DNA of 64,000 nt from NCBI GenBank assembly GCA_017794825.1, contig CP051237.1, positions 2,294,001-2,358,000 of the forward strand, written 5' to 3'. The notes beneath the pieces are model-generated. The model worked only from the letters and a program-made list of their open reading frames with translations. It was not told the DNA's origin and made no database searches. Shown in pieces: positions 34,954 to 42,823 of this stretch. Each line of letters starts with the position of its first letter. The first letter of the stretch is position 1. The DNA is from Pararhizobium sp. (lineage in GTDB: Bacteria; Pseudomonadota; Alphaproteobacteria; Rhizobiales; Rhizobiaceae). The translations under genes were made by a program, and so were the position numbers.

Positions 34954-36489
34954 TTACTTGTAGATAAATCCGACGACGCCATAGTAGCGACCCTTCGGCA
35001 GATCGGTTTCCATCTGACCGTAGACCCGGTTCACCCGTCCGAGAAAATTGCCTGCGCCATCGCTGGCGGCGTTGAAATTGTCATCGGGGCGCGCAAGCTT
35101 GTTTCGCGCGACCGGCCGCACAAGATAGGGCGTCGCGATGATCACCAGTTCGGTTTCGTTGCGAACGAAGTCGCGGCTGCGGAAGAGCGTGCCCAGGACC
35201 GGGATCTTGGAAGCTCCCGGAAGGCCGCCCATGACCTGTCTGATATTGTCCTGCACCAGGCCGGCGATCACGATCGAGCCGCCGGACGGAAGTTCCACGG
35301 CCGTTGACGCTTCGCGCCGCCGGATGCCGTTGGCCGTCATCCCGCCAAGTTTTCCGCCGCCGCTGAGCGTCACGCTGCCTTCGAAGGTCGGCTCGGACAC
35401 TTCGGTCCTGACCTTCAGGCTGATACGGCCGGCAGACAGCACCACTGGCGTGAATTCGAGACGGATTCCGTATTCCGTCTCTTCGTTTTCATAGATGGGC
35501 GATCCATCTTCATCGAACACCTGGCTGACAACGCGCCAAAATTCGCCGCCAACATAGAAGTCGGCGGGTTCGCCGGAAATCGCCGTGAGGCTTGGTTCGG
35601 CCAGCGTCTTCATGACGCCGGCCTGCTCCATGGCGCGCACATAGGCGTTGATGTCGACGCTGCCAATATTGCCGGAAAAGGCCGCCACCGTGTTGCTGAG
35701 CATCTTGCCGAGACCAACCGGATTGACCGACTGAAACTCGGACGTTCCACTGTTGAGATAGGTGTTGAAACCGAGCTGCTTCAGAATCTGTCGGCTGACT
35801 TCGGCCACCGTAACCTTGAGCGTGACCTGGTCGTCGCCATCGATATCGAGCAGGTTGACGATCAATGACGTCTGGCGCTGTTCGGCGAAGATCGCCGCCC
35901 CGCCCTCGCCGGCGCCGCCGACGGCCGTGATGTTGCGGGTCGTCGCCTCGCCGCCCTTCAGGAATATCTCGGCCAGCTGCGCAGCGCGCGAGGCGTCCTG
36001 GGGCGTGCGCACTCTTCCGGTCAGGACGATGTTGTCGCTGATGATCTCAACCTTCACGTCCGAGTCCGGAATGAACCGGGCGATCTGTTCCTCCAGACCT
36101 GTGATGTCGCGTTCGATGGACAGATTGAGGCTCACAATCTGATTTCCGTTGGCGCCGAAGACAAACACGTTGGTCTGGCCGACGGCCTTTCCAAACAGAT
36201 AAATGCGGCGCTGCGTTCGGGTTACGGCGTCAGCCACGGACGGATCGGCGACGAGAATATCATGAGCGTCGGCGGGCAGATCCACGACGACCGCCTTGTT
36301 GAGGCCGAGTTTGACATCCCTGACGGAAGTCGCGCCGGTCGTCCTGACAGAGATCGTGTCGGATTGCGCCATCGCCGGGATTGCCGCCGGTACCGCAGCC
36401 GGAAGCGCCAGCGCCGCGAGCGCCACAGCCATGTTGCGCGCTCGTTTCAGGCGATCGAGTGATCCAACTGATGTTTTCAAAAATAGCAC
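34954..36489 (-). CDS. cpaC: Tad pilus outer-membrane secretin CpaC/RcpA
   Basis: The 511-residue secretin that forms the outer-membrane pore for the pilus. A signal peptide (ALAALALPAAVPAAIPAMAQ) ends near residue 42. The pilus-specific N-terminal domain comes next (VDLPADAHDILVADPSVADAV, then RRIYLFGKAVGQTNVFVFG), followed by a BON-like domain (ITGLEEQIARFIPDSDVKVEIISDNIVLTGRV). The secretin domain closes with VELPSGGSIVIAGLVQD and LGTLFRSRDFVRNETELVIIATPYLV. The frame starts at a GTG (36489) with GGGAG six bases upstream. The lone protein at 38696-39085 looks like a copy of the N-terminal domain alone. Confidence 0.95.
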   Translation of the reverse strand: MLFLKTSVGSLDRLKRARNMAVALAALALPAAVPAAIPAMAQSDTISVRTTGATSVRDVKLGLNKAVVVDLPADAHDILVADPSVADAVTRTQRRIYLFGKAVGQTNVFVFGANGNQIVSLNLSIERDITGLEEQIARFIPDSDVKVEIISDNIVLTGRVRTPQDASRAAQLAEIFLKGGEATTRNITAVGGAGEGGAAIFAEQRQTSLIVNLLDIDGDDQVTLKVTVAEVSRQILKQLGFNTYLNSGTSEFQSVNPVGLGKMLSNTVAAFSGNIGSVDINAYVRAMEQAGVMKTLAEPSLTAISGEPADFYVGGEFWRVVSQVFDEDGSPIYENEETEYGIRLEFTPVVLSAGRISLKVRTEVSEPTFEGSVTLSGGGKLGGMTANGIRRREASTAVELPSGGSIVIAGLVQDNIRQVMGGLPGASKIPVLGTLFRSRDFVRNETELVIIATPYLVRPVARNKLARPDDNFNAASDGAGNFLGRVNRVYGQMETDLPKGRYYGVVGFIYK

Positions 36490-36504
36490 CGAGATGCTCC
36501 CGTC

Positions 36505-37302
36505 TTACTTTACTGCGCCAATATTGGTGATCGCCCCGGAACGTATCAGCTGGATGGCCGGTCCGCCTTCCCTGCTGAGAAGGTGATCCGCCCCTCCGGT
36601 GTCGGATTCGCGCCCGTCGGCGACGCTGCGCAAGGCCAAAGTCAGCCTCGAAGCCATCTGCTGGCCCACCGATATGATCCGGGCCTGGTCCGGCGTCAGT
36701 TCCAGCGTCGCGGTCGTTCCCACAGCGGTCTTTTTGCCTTCTTCATCCTCTTGAATTCGCTGGTCGATCGCCAATACGCGGATGTTGGACAGTATCGTTT
36801 CCGTAATGAAACCGCCGTCGTCGCTGCCGCGGACCATGATGACGTCGACGCGGTCGTTGGGAAGAATGAAACCGCCAGCGCCCGTTTCCACCGAAATTTC
36901 CGTCGAAACCGCACGTTTTCCGGCCGGCAGGATCGACGACATGATGCGCGTATCCGAATCGACCACTTTCTCGCTGCGCACCGGCTCGCCGGCGAATATC
37001 GGCAGGCGAACGACGGATCCCGACAATTTGTCAATGGCGTCGCGCTGGGTGGAACGGGTGATGAACCCGTCAATAACGGCGCCCTCGGGCCATTCCTGCC
37101 AGTGAAGATTGCTCTTGTTCAGACGCGAACCTATCGGCAGGCTGTCTGAAGCGACCAGCACCTGGTCGGTTCTGACTTCCCTGACGGCGTTCTGGGTCCC
37201 GACGGTCTTCGCGCCGCCCTTGGAGAAATTCCAAGCCAGATAGCCCGCCCCCGCTGCGGCGGTCAGGGCGACAATCGTCACGATAAGTCTTGCGGGTTTC
37301 AT
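36505..37302 (-). CDS. cpaB: Tad pilus assembly protein CpaB/RcpC
   Basis: A 265-residue periplasmic protein anchored by an N-terminal helix (RLIVTIVALTAAAGAGYLAW). The SAF domain (VLVASDSLPIGSRLNKSNLHWQEWP, residues about 40-65) and RLPIFAGEPVRSEKVV and RAVSTEISVETGAGGFILPNDRVDVIMVRG are typical of CpaB, which is thought to stabilise the secretin. I chose the ATG at 37302-37300 because GGAG lies eight bases upstream; the frame opens 10 codons earlier. A perfect CtrA-type site lies about 90 bases upstream. cpaB begins the long cpaBCDEF-tadBC transcript. Confidence 0.93.
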   Translation of the reverse strand: MKPARLIVTIVALTAAAGAGYLAWNFSKGGAKTVGTQNAVREVRTDQVLVASDSLPIGSRLNKSNLHWQEWPEGAVIDGFITRSTQRDAIDKLSGSVVRLPIFAGEPVRSEKVVDSDTRIMSSILPAGKRAVSTEISVETGAGGFILPNDRVDVIMVRGSDDGGFITETILSNIRVLAIDQRIQEDEEGKKTAVGTTATLELTPDQARIISVGQQMASRLTLALRSVADGRESDTGGADHLLSREGGPAIQLIRSGAITNIGAVK

Positions 37303-37362
37303 GCAGGATACTCCGGAACGCTCTTCTGGCAATGATCCGAAATATGCCGGCTAATGGTGTAA

Positions 37363-37372
37363 TTAGGGTTAA
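37363..37372. promoter_or_regulatory. Decamer TTAGGGTTAA shared with the tadD control region
   Basis: The same decamer overlaps the CtrA-like site before tadD and the aminopeptidase (28184-28193). It contains two near half-sites (TTAG, TTAA) and may be a variant binding site; this is a pattern match only. Confidence 0.35.
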
Positions 37373-37392
37373 TGAAATCGTAGTGAACGTGC

Positions 37393-37407
37393 TTAACGCA
37401 CGGTTAA
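37393..37407. promoter_or_regulatory. Perfect CtrA-type site (TTAA-N7-TTAA) upstream of cpaB
   Basis: TTAA at 37393-37396 and TTAA at 37404-37407 are separated by exactly seven bases, as in the established CtrA consensus of alphaproteobacteria. It is about 90 bases before the cpaB ATG. In Caulobacter CtrA activates pilus genes; control here is inference. Confidence 0.65.
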
Positions 37408-37455
37408 TGGCGATGTGAGGCCGCGGGCCGGAAGCGGCTTCCGCCAGGGTTTACC

Positions 37456-37971
37456 CTACACCAGGTGTGAAACGGCGAAGCGAAAATACTCGGTATTGGG
37501 ATATTCGATCAGTCCCGCAACGCCGATGGCGACGCCGTAGGGAATCCCGAGTTTCGGGTCCGTCAGATGCTGCAGCATGCCGACTCGGCCAACGATCGGC
37601 GAATATTTATTGCCGCGAATGATCAGGATCCCCAGCGTCAGCAATCCACCGAACACGGCGACATTGGTCAGGAAGGCGAACAGTTCCATCGACATTCCGA
37701 ACCAGATTGCGGCGACGGTTAACAGTTTGGCGTCTCCGCCGCCCATGACGCCGAAGGAAAAGAGACCGAAACAGGCGGCGAACACGATTGCGCCGGCAAG
37801 GACATGACTTCCCGCCTCGGACCACCCCATGCCGGTCAACGGGGCGATGATCGCAAAAGAACCCAGCAGCAGCAGCGGCACGCGATTCGGGATCTTCATC
37901 GTAAGGATATCCGTCAATGCCGCGTATGCGAGACACAAGGGAAAGATTACAATGATCGCTGCGCTGAGCAT
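37456..37971 (-). CDS. cpaA: Prepilin peptidase CpaA/TadV
   Basis: A 171-residue membrane aspartic peptidase (A24 family) that cuts the leader of the Flp pilin and the TadE-type minor pilins. Its two catalytic aspartates are visible: Asp21 in AALTDILTMKIPN and the GxGD motif in GVMGGGDAKLLTV near residue 79. Four to six helices make up the rest; the N-terminal methylase domain of larger PilD proteins is absent, as expected for TadV. The ATG at 37971-37969 follows GAGGAA; the frame to 38034 is rejected because it runs through a terminator. The gene lies between pilA and cpaB, 123 bases from cpaB. Confidence 0.94.
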   Translation of the reverse strand: MLSAAIIVIFPLCLAYAALTDILTMKIPNRVPLLLLGSFAIIAPLTGMGWSEAGSHVLAGAIVFAACFGLFSFGVMGGGDAKLLTVAAIWFGMSMELFAFLTNVAVFGGLLTLGILIIRGNKYSPIVGRVGMLQHLTDPKLGIPYGVAIGVAGLIEYPNTEYFRFAVSHLV

Positions 37972-37995
37972 CGGCCGTTCCTCAGTCCATGAAAC

Positions 37996-38023
37996 AAAAA
38001 AGCCGTCCGGACGTCCGAACGGC
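37996..38023 (-). terminator. Rho-independent terminator between pilA and cpaA
   Basis: Read on the minus strand, GCCGTTCGGAC pairs with GTCCGGACGGC (ten Watson-Crick pairs and one U-G) and is followed directly by six T and GTTT. It lies about 90 bases downstream of the pilin stop and 24 bases before the cpaA ATG, so the abundant pilin transcript should end here and cpaA would depend on read-through or its own promoter. Confidence 0.88.
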
Positions 38024-38064
38024 GCCAGCGACATGCCGCGTCAACGACGGCAAACCGCAATGAA

Positions 38065-38094
38065 ACCCCGGACGTTTCGAAGAAAGCCCGGGGT
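38065..38094 (-). other. Second hairpin downstream of pilA
   Basis: ACCCCGG at 38065-38071 pairs with CCGGGGT at 38088-38094 around a 16-base loop, starting 20 bases after the pilA stop on the minus strand. There is no T-run, so it may protect the 3' end of the pilin messenger rather than terminate. Confidence 0.5.
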
Positions 38095-38113
38095 CTCAGA
38101 AAAAGCTTCGATC

Positions 38114-38287
38114 TTAGATCGCATCATCCATTTCTTCGGATGCGGAGTCGAATACGTCGCCGACGCTGCCGCCAACTGCGCTTGCGCCAGCGATAACGGC
38201 GATCGCGATAAGGGCGGCGATCAGGCCGTATTCGATAGCAGTTGCACCGGATTCGTCTTTCATGAAACGTGCGAAAAGTTTGGTCAT
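38114..38287 (-). CDS. pilA: Flp/Fap-type pilin, major Tad pilus subunit
   Basis: A 57-residue pilin precursor. It starts MTKLFARFMKDESGATAIEY: the leader ends at Gly14, and the next residues ATAIEY give the Glu-Tyr pair at positions 5-6 of the mature protein, which defines Flp pilins. The hydrophobic stretch GLIAALIAIAVIAGASAV and a short acidic end (FDSASEEMDDAI) complete it. It is exported, cut by CpaA and polymerised into thin adhesive pili. AAGGAG lies seven bases before the ATG and can pair with an upstream leader sequence. Two hairpins, the second a terminator, follow it, as expected for a highly expressed pilin. Confidence 0.97.
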   Translation of the reverse strand: MTKLFARFMKDESGATAIEYGLIAALIAIAVIAGASAVGGSVGDVFDSASEEMDDAI

Positions 38288-38695
38288 TGGATAGCTCCTT
38301 GCTCTACAGTTTTGTTCAGCACTTCCGTCAGCTTGTTTTCCGCTGATCGGATGCGTGGAAGCTATCCGGCAGGCTTTGAAATCAGCTTAATAAAAAAGGT
38401 TATCAAATGCTTACACGCCATTTCGGCGGTTCTTGGTGAATGCGAGCTTAAAACACTTGCCGCAATTGAAACTATCCAGTGTCGGGTTGATCGATTTGGA
38501 TCAGGCATGAGGCCGCTTCTGAATGCAGCCTATATTATAAAGACTGACACCAAGTCATTTTGAGCTCGTTATTCGGCTTGATCTGGAACGTGAAAAAGAA
38601 TTTCACAAGAAGTACAGCGAGACCGACCAGCTTTAAAGCTTCATTCACCATTCGGGGTGATTTTGGGATCGTTGCAACGCACCCCGGAGTCAATC
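38288..38695. other. Divergent control region of pilA and the CpaC-N-terminal-like gene
   Basis: This stretch is 408 bases long and AT-richer than the average. It holds the pilA leader with its inverted repeat (38289-38367), and AT-rich runs such as TTAATAAAAAAGG near 38387 that could belong to a promoter. I see no perfect TTAA-N7-TTAA site here. No open frame in it looks coding. Confidence 0.55.
38289..38367 (-). promoter_or_regulatory. pilA leader able to hide the ribosome binding site
   Basis: In the minus-strand messenger, GGAUAGCUUC (from 38367) can pair with GGAGCUAUCC (ending at 38289), ten pairs including one U-G. The second arm contains the ribosome site AAGGAG and ends two bases before the AUG. 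The arms are about 58 bases apart. If the transcript starts upstream of 38367 this would reduce translation of pilin unless opened; this is inference. Confidence 0.45.
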
Positions 38696-39085
38696 ATGGC
38701 TGTCATGCCGGCACAGGTTATGTGGTCCATCATTCTCGTGGCGTTTTCTACCGGACTCACGCCCGTTCAAGCCGCCGCAGACGACAATATCCGGGTCGAC
38801 GTGGACTATGCGCGCGTGCTCAAGCTCGACCGGCCTGTCAGCAAGGTGATTATCGGCAATGCGGAAATTGCAGACGCCGCCGTGGCCGATTCGAAAACCA
38901 TCATCCTCACGGGCAAGAGTTTCGGAACGACGAACATCGTCATCCTCGACGAACAGGGTCAGGCGCTGGTCGACGAGCGCGTTCTTGTTTCACTCGAAAG
39001 CTACAATACGCTGCAGGTCTACCGCCAGACCGAACGCGAGGTCCTGTCTTGCACGCCGGCTTGCCAACCGTTGCTCGCGGAGTAG
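38696..39085 (+). CDS. Pilus assembly protein with CpaC-type N-terminal domain only
   Basis: A 129-residue exported protein. After a signal peptide (VMWSIILVAFSTGLTPVQA, cut near residue 28) it consists of one domain, VDVDYARVLKLDRPVSKVIIGNAEIADAAV, then TIILTGKSFGTTNIVILDEQGQALV. This is the same fold as the N-terminal domain of the CpaC secretin in this window (LVADPSVADAV, YLFGKAVGQTNVFVFG). It ends with two cysteines (LSCTPACQPLLAE). Stand-alone copies beside Tad genes are known in this order but have no assigned role; it might bind the secretin or CpaB. The ATG at 38696 follows GGAG. It is transcribed away from pilA and toward the tadE genes. Confidence 0.85.
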   Translation: MAVMPAQVMWSIILVAFSTGLTPVQAAADDNIRVDVDYARVLKLDRPVSKVIIGNAEIADAAVADSKTIILTGKSFGTTNIVILDEQGQALVDERVLVSLESYNTLQVYRQTEREVLSCTPACQPLLAE

Positions 39086-39202
39086 GCGACGGCTTGGTAA
39101 ATGAACCGTAACCGCGACCGCGGAAATTTCGGGTATCCAGGAAACCGAAATTCAACCGAACCCTGCTAGATCAACGGTATTCAATATCGTCGCGGGAGAA
39201 CC

Positions 39203-39814
39203 ATGCGGTTCATCAAGAAAATTTTCAGAGGAATCGGGAGCTCGGCTCTGGCGCGTCTCGGGCGCGACGAGAGCGGCGTGAGCGCCATCGAGTTTTCAAT
39301 CCTTGCCATTCCGTTTTTCCTCATGGTTTTTGCGATCATCGAAACCTTCATCGCCTTTGGCGCGGAGCAGCTTCTCAACTACGGCGTCGACAAAATTGGC
39401 CGGCAGCTCAGAACCGGGGAGATCACGTTCAATACCGGTGAAGCGACGGATATCAACGAAGACGAGTTCAAGTTGCTGTTCTGCGGGACCGTTTCCCTGA
39501 TGATCGACTGCAAGGGAACCTACGGGACAAGACTGTTTCTCGACGTTCGCAGCTTCGACAACTTCAACGATATCCCGATTGGCGTGCCGCGCGTCGGCAA
39601 CGCCAAGGGCGGCGACCTAGATACGTCGGAGTTCGATTTTGCGCCCGGCGCAGCGTCGTCGGTCAATATTGTAAGAGCCTATTTCAAATGGCAGGTCATG
39701 ACCGACCTCATACGCCCGTATCTCAGCAATATTGATACAACCGACGGATCCTTGCCCCAGTATTATCTGATGGTGGCTACGACCGCATTCCGCAACGAGG
39801 CGTATGACCGATGA
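39203..39814 (+). CDS. tadE: TadE-family minor pseudopilin
   Basis: A 203-residue membrane protein with a prepilin-like start: basic leader, then RDESGVSAIEFSILAIPFFLMVFAIIE with the cut after Gly and the Glu-Phe pair at mature positions 5-6, which is the TadE hallmark. It is probably cut by CpaA and initiates or regulates the pilus. The periplasmic remainder has two cysteines (LFCGT and MIDCKG) that may pair. The ATG at 39203 is 117 bases after the previous gene. The stop overlaps the next gene's start (ATGA). Confidence 0.9.
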   Translation: MRFIKKIFRGIGSSALARLGRDESGVSAIEFSILAIPFFLMVFAIIETFIAFGAEQLLNYGVDKIGRQLRTGEITFNTGEATDINEDEFKLLFCGTVSLMIDCKGTYGTRLFLDVRSFDNFNDIPIGVPRVGNAKGGDLDTSEFDFAPGAASSVNIVRAYFKWQVMTDLIRPYLSNIDTTDGSLPQYYLMVATTAFRNEAYDR

Positions 39815-40416
39815 TCGGATCTCTGCTTTCCAAGAGCAACTGCTGTATGGAAGCTGCAGCCAAATGCGCCAGCAAGCTGCGTCATCTCCTGCAGGACCGC
39901 TCCGGGGTCGGATCGATCGAATTCGCGTTTCTGGTCCCGGTTCTCATGGCGATCTATATTGCTTCCCTCGAACTCAGCGTCGGGATGACGGTCGACACCA
40001 AGGTGGCGCGGGCAGGCAACATCACCCTCGATCTCGTCACGCAGGGTCCACGGACCACGAAGGCTGAACTCAAGGGCATGACCGACGTCGCGGCCAGCAT
40101 CCTGTCTCCATTCAGCGCCGAGAACATCACGCTCGTGTATACGGGTATTTCGGTGGACAAATCCAAGAAAGCGAAAATCGACTGGTCCTGGACGAGCGCG
40201 ACCGAGGGCCGCGCCTTCACGAATGGAACAGAAATCGACATTCCGGCGGGACTGAAGATCGCCAACGCCTATTATGTGCGGGTGCAGATCAGCAATCCCT
40301 ACGATTATCTCACCAACCTGCCGTTTCTTGGGACGAACAAGACTTCGGTGACCATGCGCGACACCTATTACATGCGGCCGCGCCGCGGCTCCAAGCTCGA
40401 ATGCAGCGACTGCTAG
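39811..40416 (+). CDS. Second TadE-like minor pseudopilin (TadF position)
   Basis: A 201-residue relative of the preceding gene with the prepilin motif DRSGVGSIEFAFLVPVLMAIYIASLELS at residues 30-57. The leader of about 33 residues is longer and contains three cysteines (NCCMEAAAKC). The ATG overlaps the stop of tadE by four bases, so the two are translated together and probably form a pair, like TadE and TadF. Its last bases coincide with the start of a palindromic repeat: the TAG stop lies inside the repeat arm CTAGTGGTCC, so insertion of that repeat may have set the present end. TadG, which usually follows, is absent. Confidence 0.88.
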   Translation: MIGSLLSKSNCCMEAAAKCASKLRHLLQDRSGVGSIEFAFLVPVLMAIYIASLELSVGMTVDTKVARAGNITLDLVTQGPRTTKAELKGMTDVAASILSPFSAENITLVYTGISVDKSKKAKIDWSWTSATEGRAFTNGTEIDIPAGLKIANAYYVRVQISNPYDYLTNLPFLGTNKTSVTMRDTYYMRPRRGSKLECSDC

Positions 40417-40489
40417 TGGTCCGATCCCGACATTTGCATCCGGATGCTGCTCGTCCTGGAGCAAATGTCAGAATCTTCAGGACCACTAG
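40413..40489. repeat. Palindromic intergenic repeat, copy 2
   Basis: The left arm starts CTAGTGGTCC and reaches GACATTTGC. The right arm is GCAAATGTCAG to GACCACTAG at 40471-40489. In reverse complement the arms agree except for a few bases and a three-base gap. The element could fold into a 77-base hairpin. Its left end supplies the stop codon of the second TadE-like gene. Confidence 0.85.
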
Positions 40490-40502
40490 CTGGTTTATGT
40501 TT

Positions 40503-40579
40503 CTAGTGGAGCTTTAAATCTGACATTTGAAAACGAGTTCGCGTCTTGCGGGACTCAAATGTCAAATTTGCTCCACCAG
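40503..40579. repeat. Palindromic intergenic repeat, copy 3
   Basis: The left arm CTAGTGGAGCTTTAAATC, ending GACATTTGA, matches the reverse complement of TCAAATGTCAAATTTGCTCC followed by ACCAG. It is 77 bases long like copy 2 and lies 13 bases after it. A lone third arm GCAAATGTCAGAACAGCAAC follows at 40583-40602. Confidence 0.85.
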
Positions 40580-40715
40580 TTGCGCAAATGTCAGAACAGC
40601 AACACTGATGTGGTGAATTTGCAGTTTCCGCGATTAGCGCTTGTGCCCGATTTCTCGGGGACTTAATTACTTCCTGTAACGGCTGTACACCAATCAATCC
40701 AGGGCGAAATCACCA

Positions 40716-41936
40716 ATGGCGCGCGCAATCATCCTGCTTCTGGATTCCTTTGGCATTGGCGGCGCCCCGGACGCAGAGGCCTTCGGCGACGTCGGGTCGA
40801 ACACGCTTGGACATATCGCCGAATATTGCGCGGCGGGCCTGGCCAATCGGGACGGCGTCCGCAAAGGACCGCTTCAACTTCCGAACCTGGCGTCGCTCGG
40901 TCTTTCGCAAGCGGCGAGAATGGCCTGCGGAGCAGTTCCGGCGGGCGTTGGCTCGACTTCACGGCCCATCGGCCTCTATGCCTGCGCAAGCGAAGTCTCG
41001 AACGGCAAGGATACGCCGTCCGGTCACTGGGAAATCGCCGGCGTGCCGGTTACGTTCGACTGGGGTTATTTCACCGACACCGAGAACAGCTTCCCGAAGG
41101 ATCTTCTCGACCGGATCCACGAACGGGCGGTCCTGCCCGGCAGCCTCGGCAATCGCCACGCTTCCGGAACAGTCATCATCGAGATGTTTGGCGAGGAACA
41201 TATCCGCACCGGAAAACCGATCTTCTACACGTCCGCCGACAGCGTTTTCCAGATCGCCGCCCATGAGAAGCACTTCGGACTCGAGCGTCTTTACCGACTG
41301 TGCGAGATCGTTCGGGAACTGCTGGATCCGCTGAATATCGGCAGGGTGATAGCGCGTCCGTTCACGGGAGAAACCGCGGCGACTTTCGAACGCACAGGCA
41401 ATCGCCGCGACTTCTCGGTGCCGCCGCCCGAACCGACCCTGCTCGACCGCGCCACCAAGGCCGGACGATCGGTCATCGCCGTCGGAAAGATCGGCGATAT
41501 TTTCGCGCATCAGGGAATCAGCGAAGTGCGCAAGGCCAATGGCAACATGGCGTTGTTCGACGCAACGATGAAGGCGATGGACGACGCTGGCGACGGCAGC
41601 ATCGTGTTCACGAATTTCGTCGATTTCGACACGCTATACGGACACCGGCGCGACGTCGCGGGCTACGCCGCGGCGCTAGAAGCCTTCGACAGGCGACTGC
41701 CCGAGATAGCACGCAAATTGCGGCCCAACGACCTGATCCTGGTCACCGCCGATCACGGCTGCGATCCGACGTGGCGGGGCAGCGACCATACCCGCGAACG
41801 CGTGCCTGTCCTGTGTTTCGGTCCCGGCGTCACGCAGGGCTCCGCCGGGGTCCGGGACACTTTCGCGGATATCGGTGAATCCATCGCCGCCCATCTCGGC
41901 CTGCCGCCGGGACCGCATGGCGCGAGCTTTCTGTGA
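40716..41936 (+). CDS. deoB: Phosphopentomutase
   Basis: The enzyme interconverts (deoxy)ribose 1-phosphate and 5-phosphate and so links nucleoside breakdown to the pentose phosphate pathway. The 406-residue product is an alkaline-phosphatase-like metalloenzyme: the first metal site and catalytic region is in [25 protein letters not shown] lies in the cap, and the second metal site is [19 protein letters not shown] near residue 345. The length is normal. The ATG has only a weak ribosome site (AGGGCG). The gene starts after the cluster of palindromic repeats and is followed by upp on the same strand. Confidence 0.97.
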   Translation: MARAIILLLDSFGIGGAPDAEAFGDVGSNTLGHIAEYCAAGLANRDGVRKGPLQLPNLASLGLSQAARMACGAVPAGVGSTSRPIGLYACASEVSNGKDTPSGHWEIAGVPVTFDWGYFTDTENSFPKDLLDRIHERAVLPGSLGNRHASGTVIIEMFGEEHIRTGKPIFYTSADSVFQIAAHEKHFGLERLYRLCEIVRELLDPLNIGRVIARPFTGETAATFERTGNRRDFSVPPPEPTLLDRATKAGRSVIAVGKIGDIFAHQGISEVRKANGNMALFDATMKAMDDAGDGSIVFTNFVDFDTLYGHRRDVAGYAAALEAFDRRLPEIARKLRPNDLILVTADHGCDPTWRGSDHTRERVPVLCFGPGVTQGSAGVRDTFADIGESIAAHLGLPPGPHGASFL

Positions 41937-42079
41937 ACGAAGCGTCCTCCAAAGCTGTGCACAGATTCCCGCAGGCTTGACTTTGAGGCTTGTGTGGAGT
42001 TGCTGCACGCAACTTCGACCGGCAATATGGCCCGGCGGCCGCCTTTCGGGCTGCGCGGCGACAACAAGGAGACTGCGAG

Positions 42080-42709
42080 ATGCACGGCGTCACTGTCATC
42101 GATCATCCCCTCGTACAGCACAAGCTGACGATCATGCGCAAGAAGGACACCTCGACGGCCAGTTTCCGACGCCTGTTGCGCGAGATATCCACCCTGTTGT
42201 GCTATGAGGTGACGCGGGAGCTGGAACTGACCGAGCAAGAAATCGAGACGCCGCTTTCGACGATGAACGCTCCGGTTCTCGCCGGCAAGAAGCTGGTTTT
42301 CGCCTCGATACTGCGCGCCGGAAACGGCCTGCTTGAGGGCATGCTGGACCTCGTCCCCTCCGCCCGCGTCGCGCATGTCGGACTGTATCGCGACCACGAC
42401 ACGCTCGAGGCGATCGAGTATTACTTCAAAGCGCCGGAAGACATAAGCGACCGCCTCGTCATCGTCGTCGATCCGATGCTCGCAACCGCCAATTCCGCCA
42501 TCGCCGCAATTCAGAAACTGAAAGAGCGCGGCTCCCACAACCTTCGTTTCCTGTGTCTGCTGGCGGCGCCGGAAGGCTTGAAGGCGTTTCGCGAGGCGCA
42601 TCCGGATGTTCCCGTCTTCACGGCCGCCGTCGACAGCCACCTCAACGAGCTTGGCTACATCGTTCCGGGCCTCGGCGATGCGGGCGATCGCATGTACGGA
42701 ACAAAGTGA
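42080..42709 (+). CDS. upp: Uracil phosphoribosyltransferase
   Basis: The enzyme makes UMP from uracil and PRPP in pyrimidine salvage. The product has 209 residues, the standard length. The PRPP-binding motif [13 protein letters not shown] lies near residue 130, [23 protein letters not shown] near 60, and the uracil-binding end [17 protein letters not shown] closes it. AAGGAG lies eight bases before the chosen ATG at 42080; the open frame starts 30 codons earlier without family similarity. It is 143 bases downstream of deoB, on the same strand, in a region devoted to nucleoside salvage. Confidence 0.97.
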   Translation: MHGVTVIDHPLVQHKLTIMRKKDTSTASFRRLLREISTLLCYEVTRELELTEQEIETPLSTMNAPVLAGKKLVFASILRAGNGLLEGMLDLVPSARVAHVGLYRDHDTLEAIEYYFKAPEDISDRLVIVVDPMLATANSAIAAIQKLKERGSHNLRFLCLLAAPEGLKAFREAHPDVPVFTAAVDSHLNELGYIVPGLGDAGDRMYGTK

Positions 42710-42823
42710 CGATCTTTACCCGCTGCTTACCAAGAAATCAGTGAATTGGGCTGAAAGTCCGGAATTCAGGGCCTGTTAGGCAGCCTTGGCTATAGCATGC
42801 CGTTACTCGAACGGAGATCGACC

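Noticed and set aside
37829..38563. 244-codon plus-strand frame across cpaA and pilA
   Set aside because: It runs over a terminator, the pilin gene and its leader in antisense and has no family features.
40413..40606. CRISPR array
   Set aside because: The units are palindromes of about 77 bases with short unequal gaps; there are no identical short direct repeats with regular spacers.
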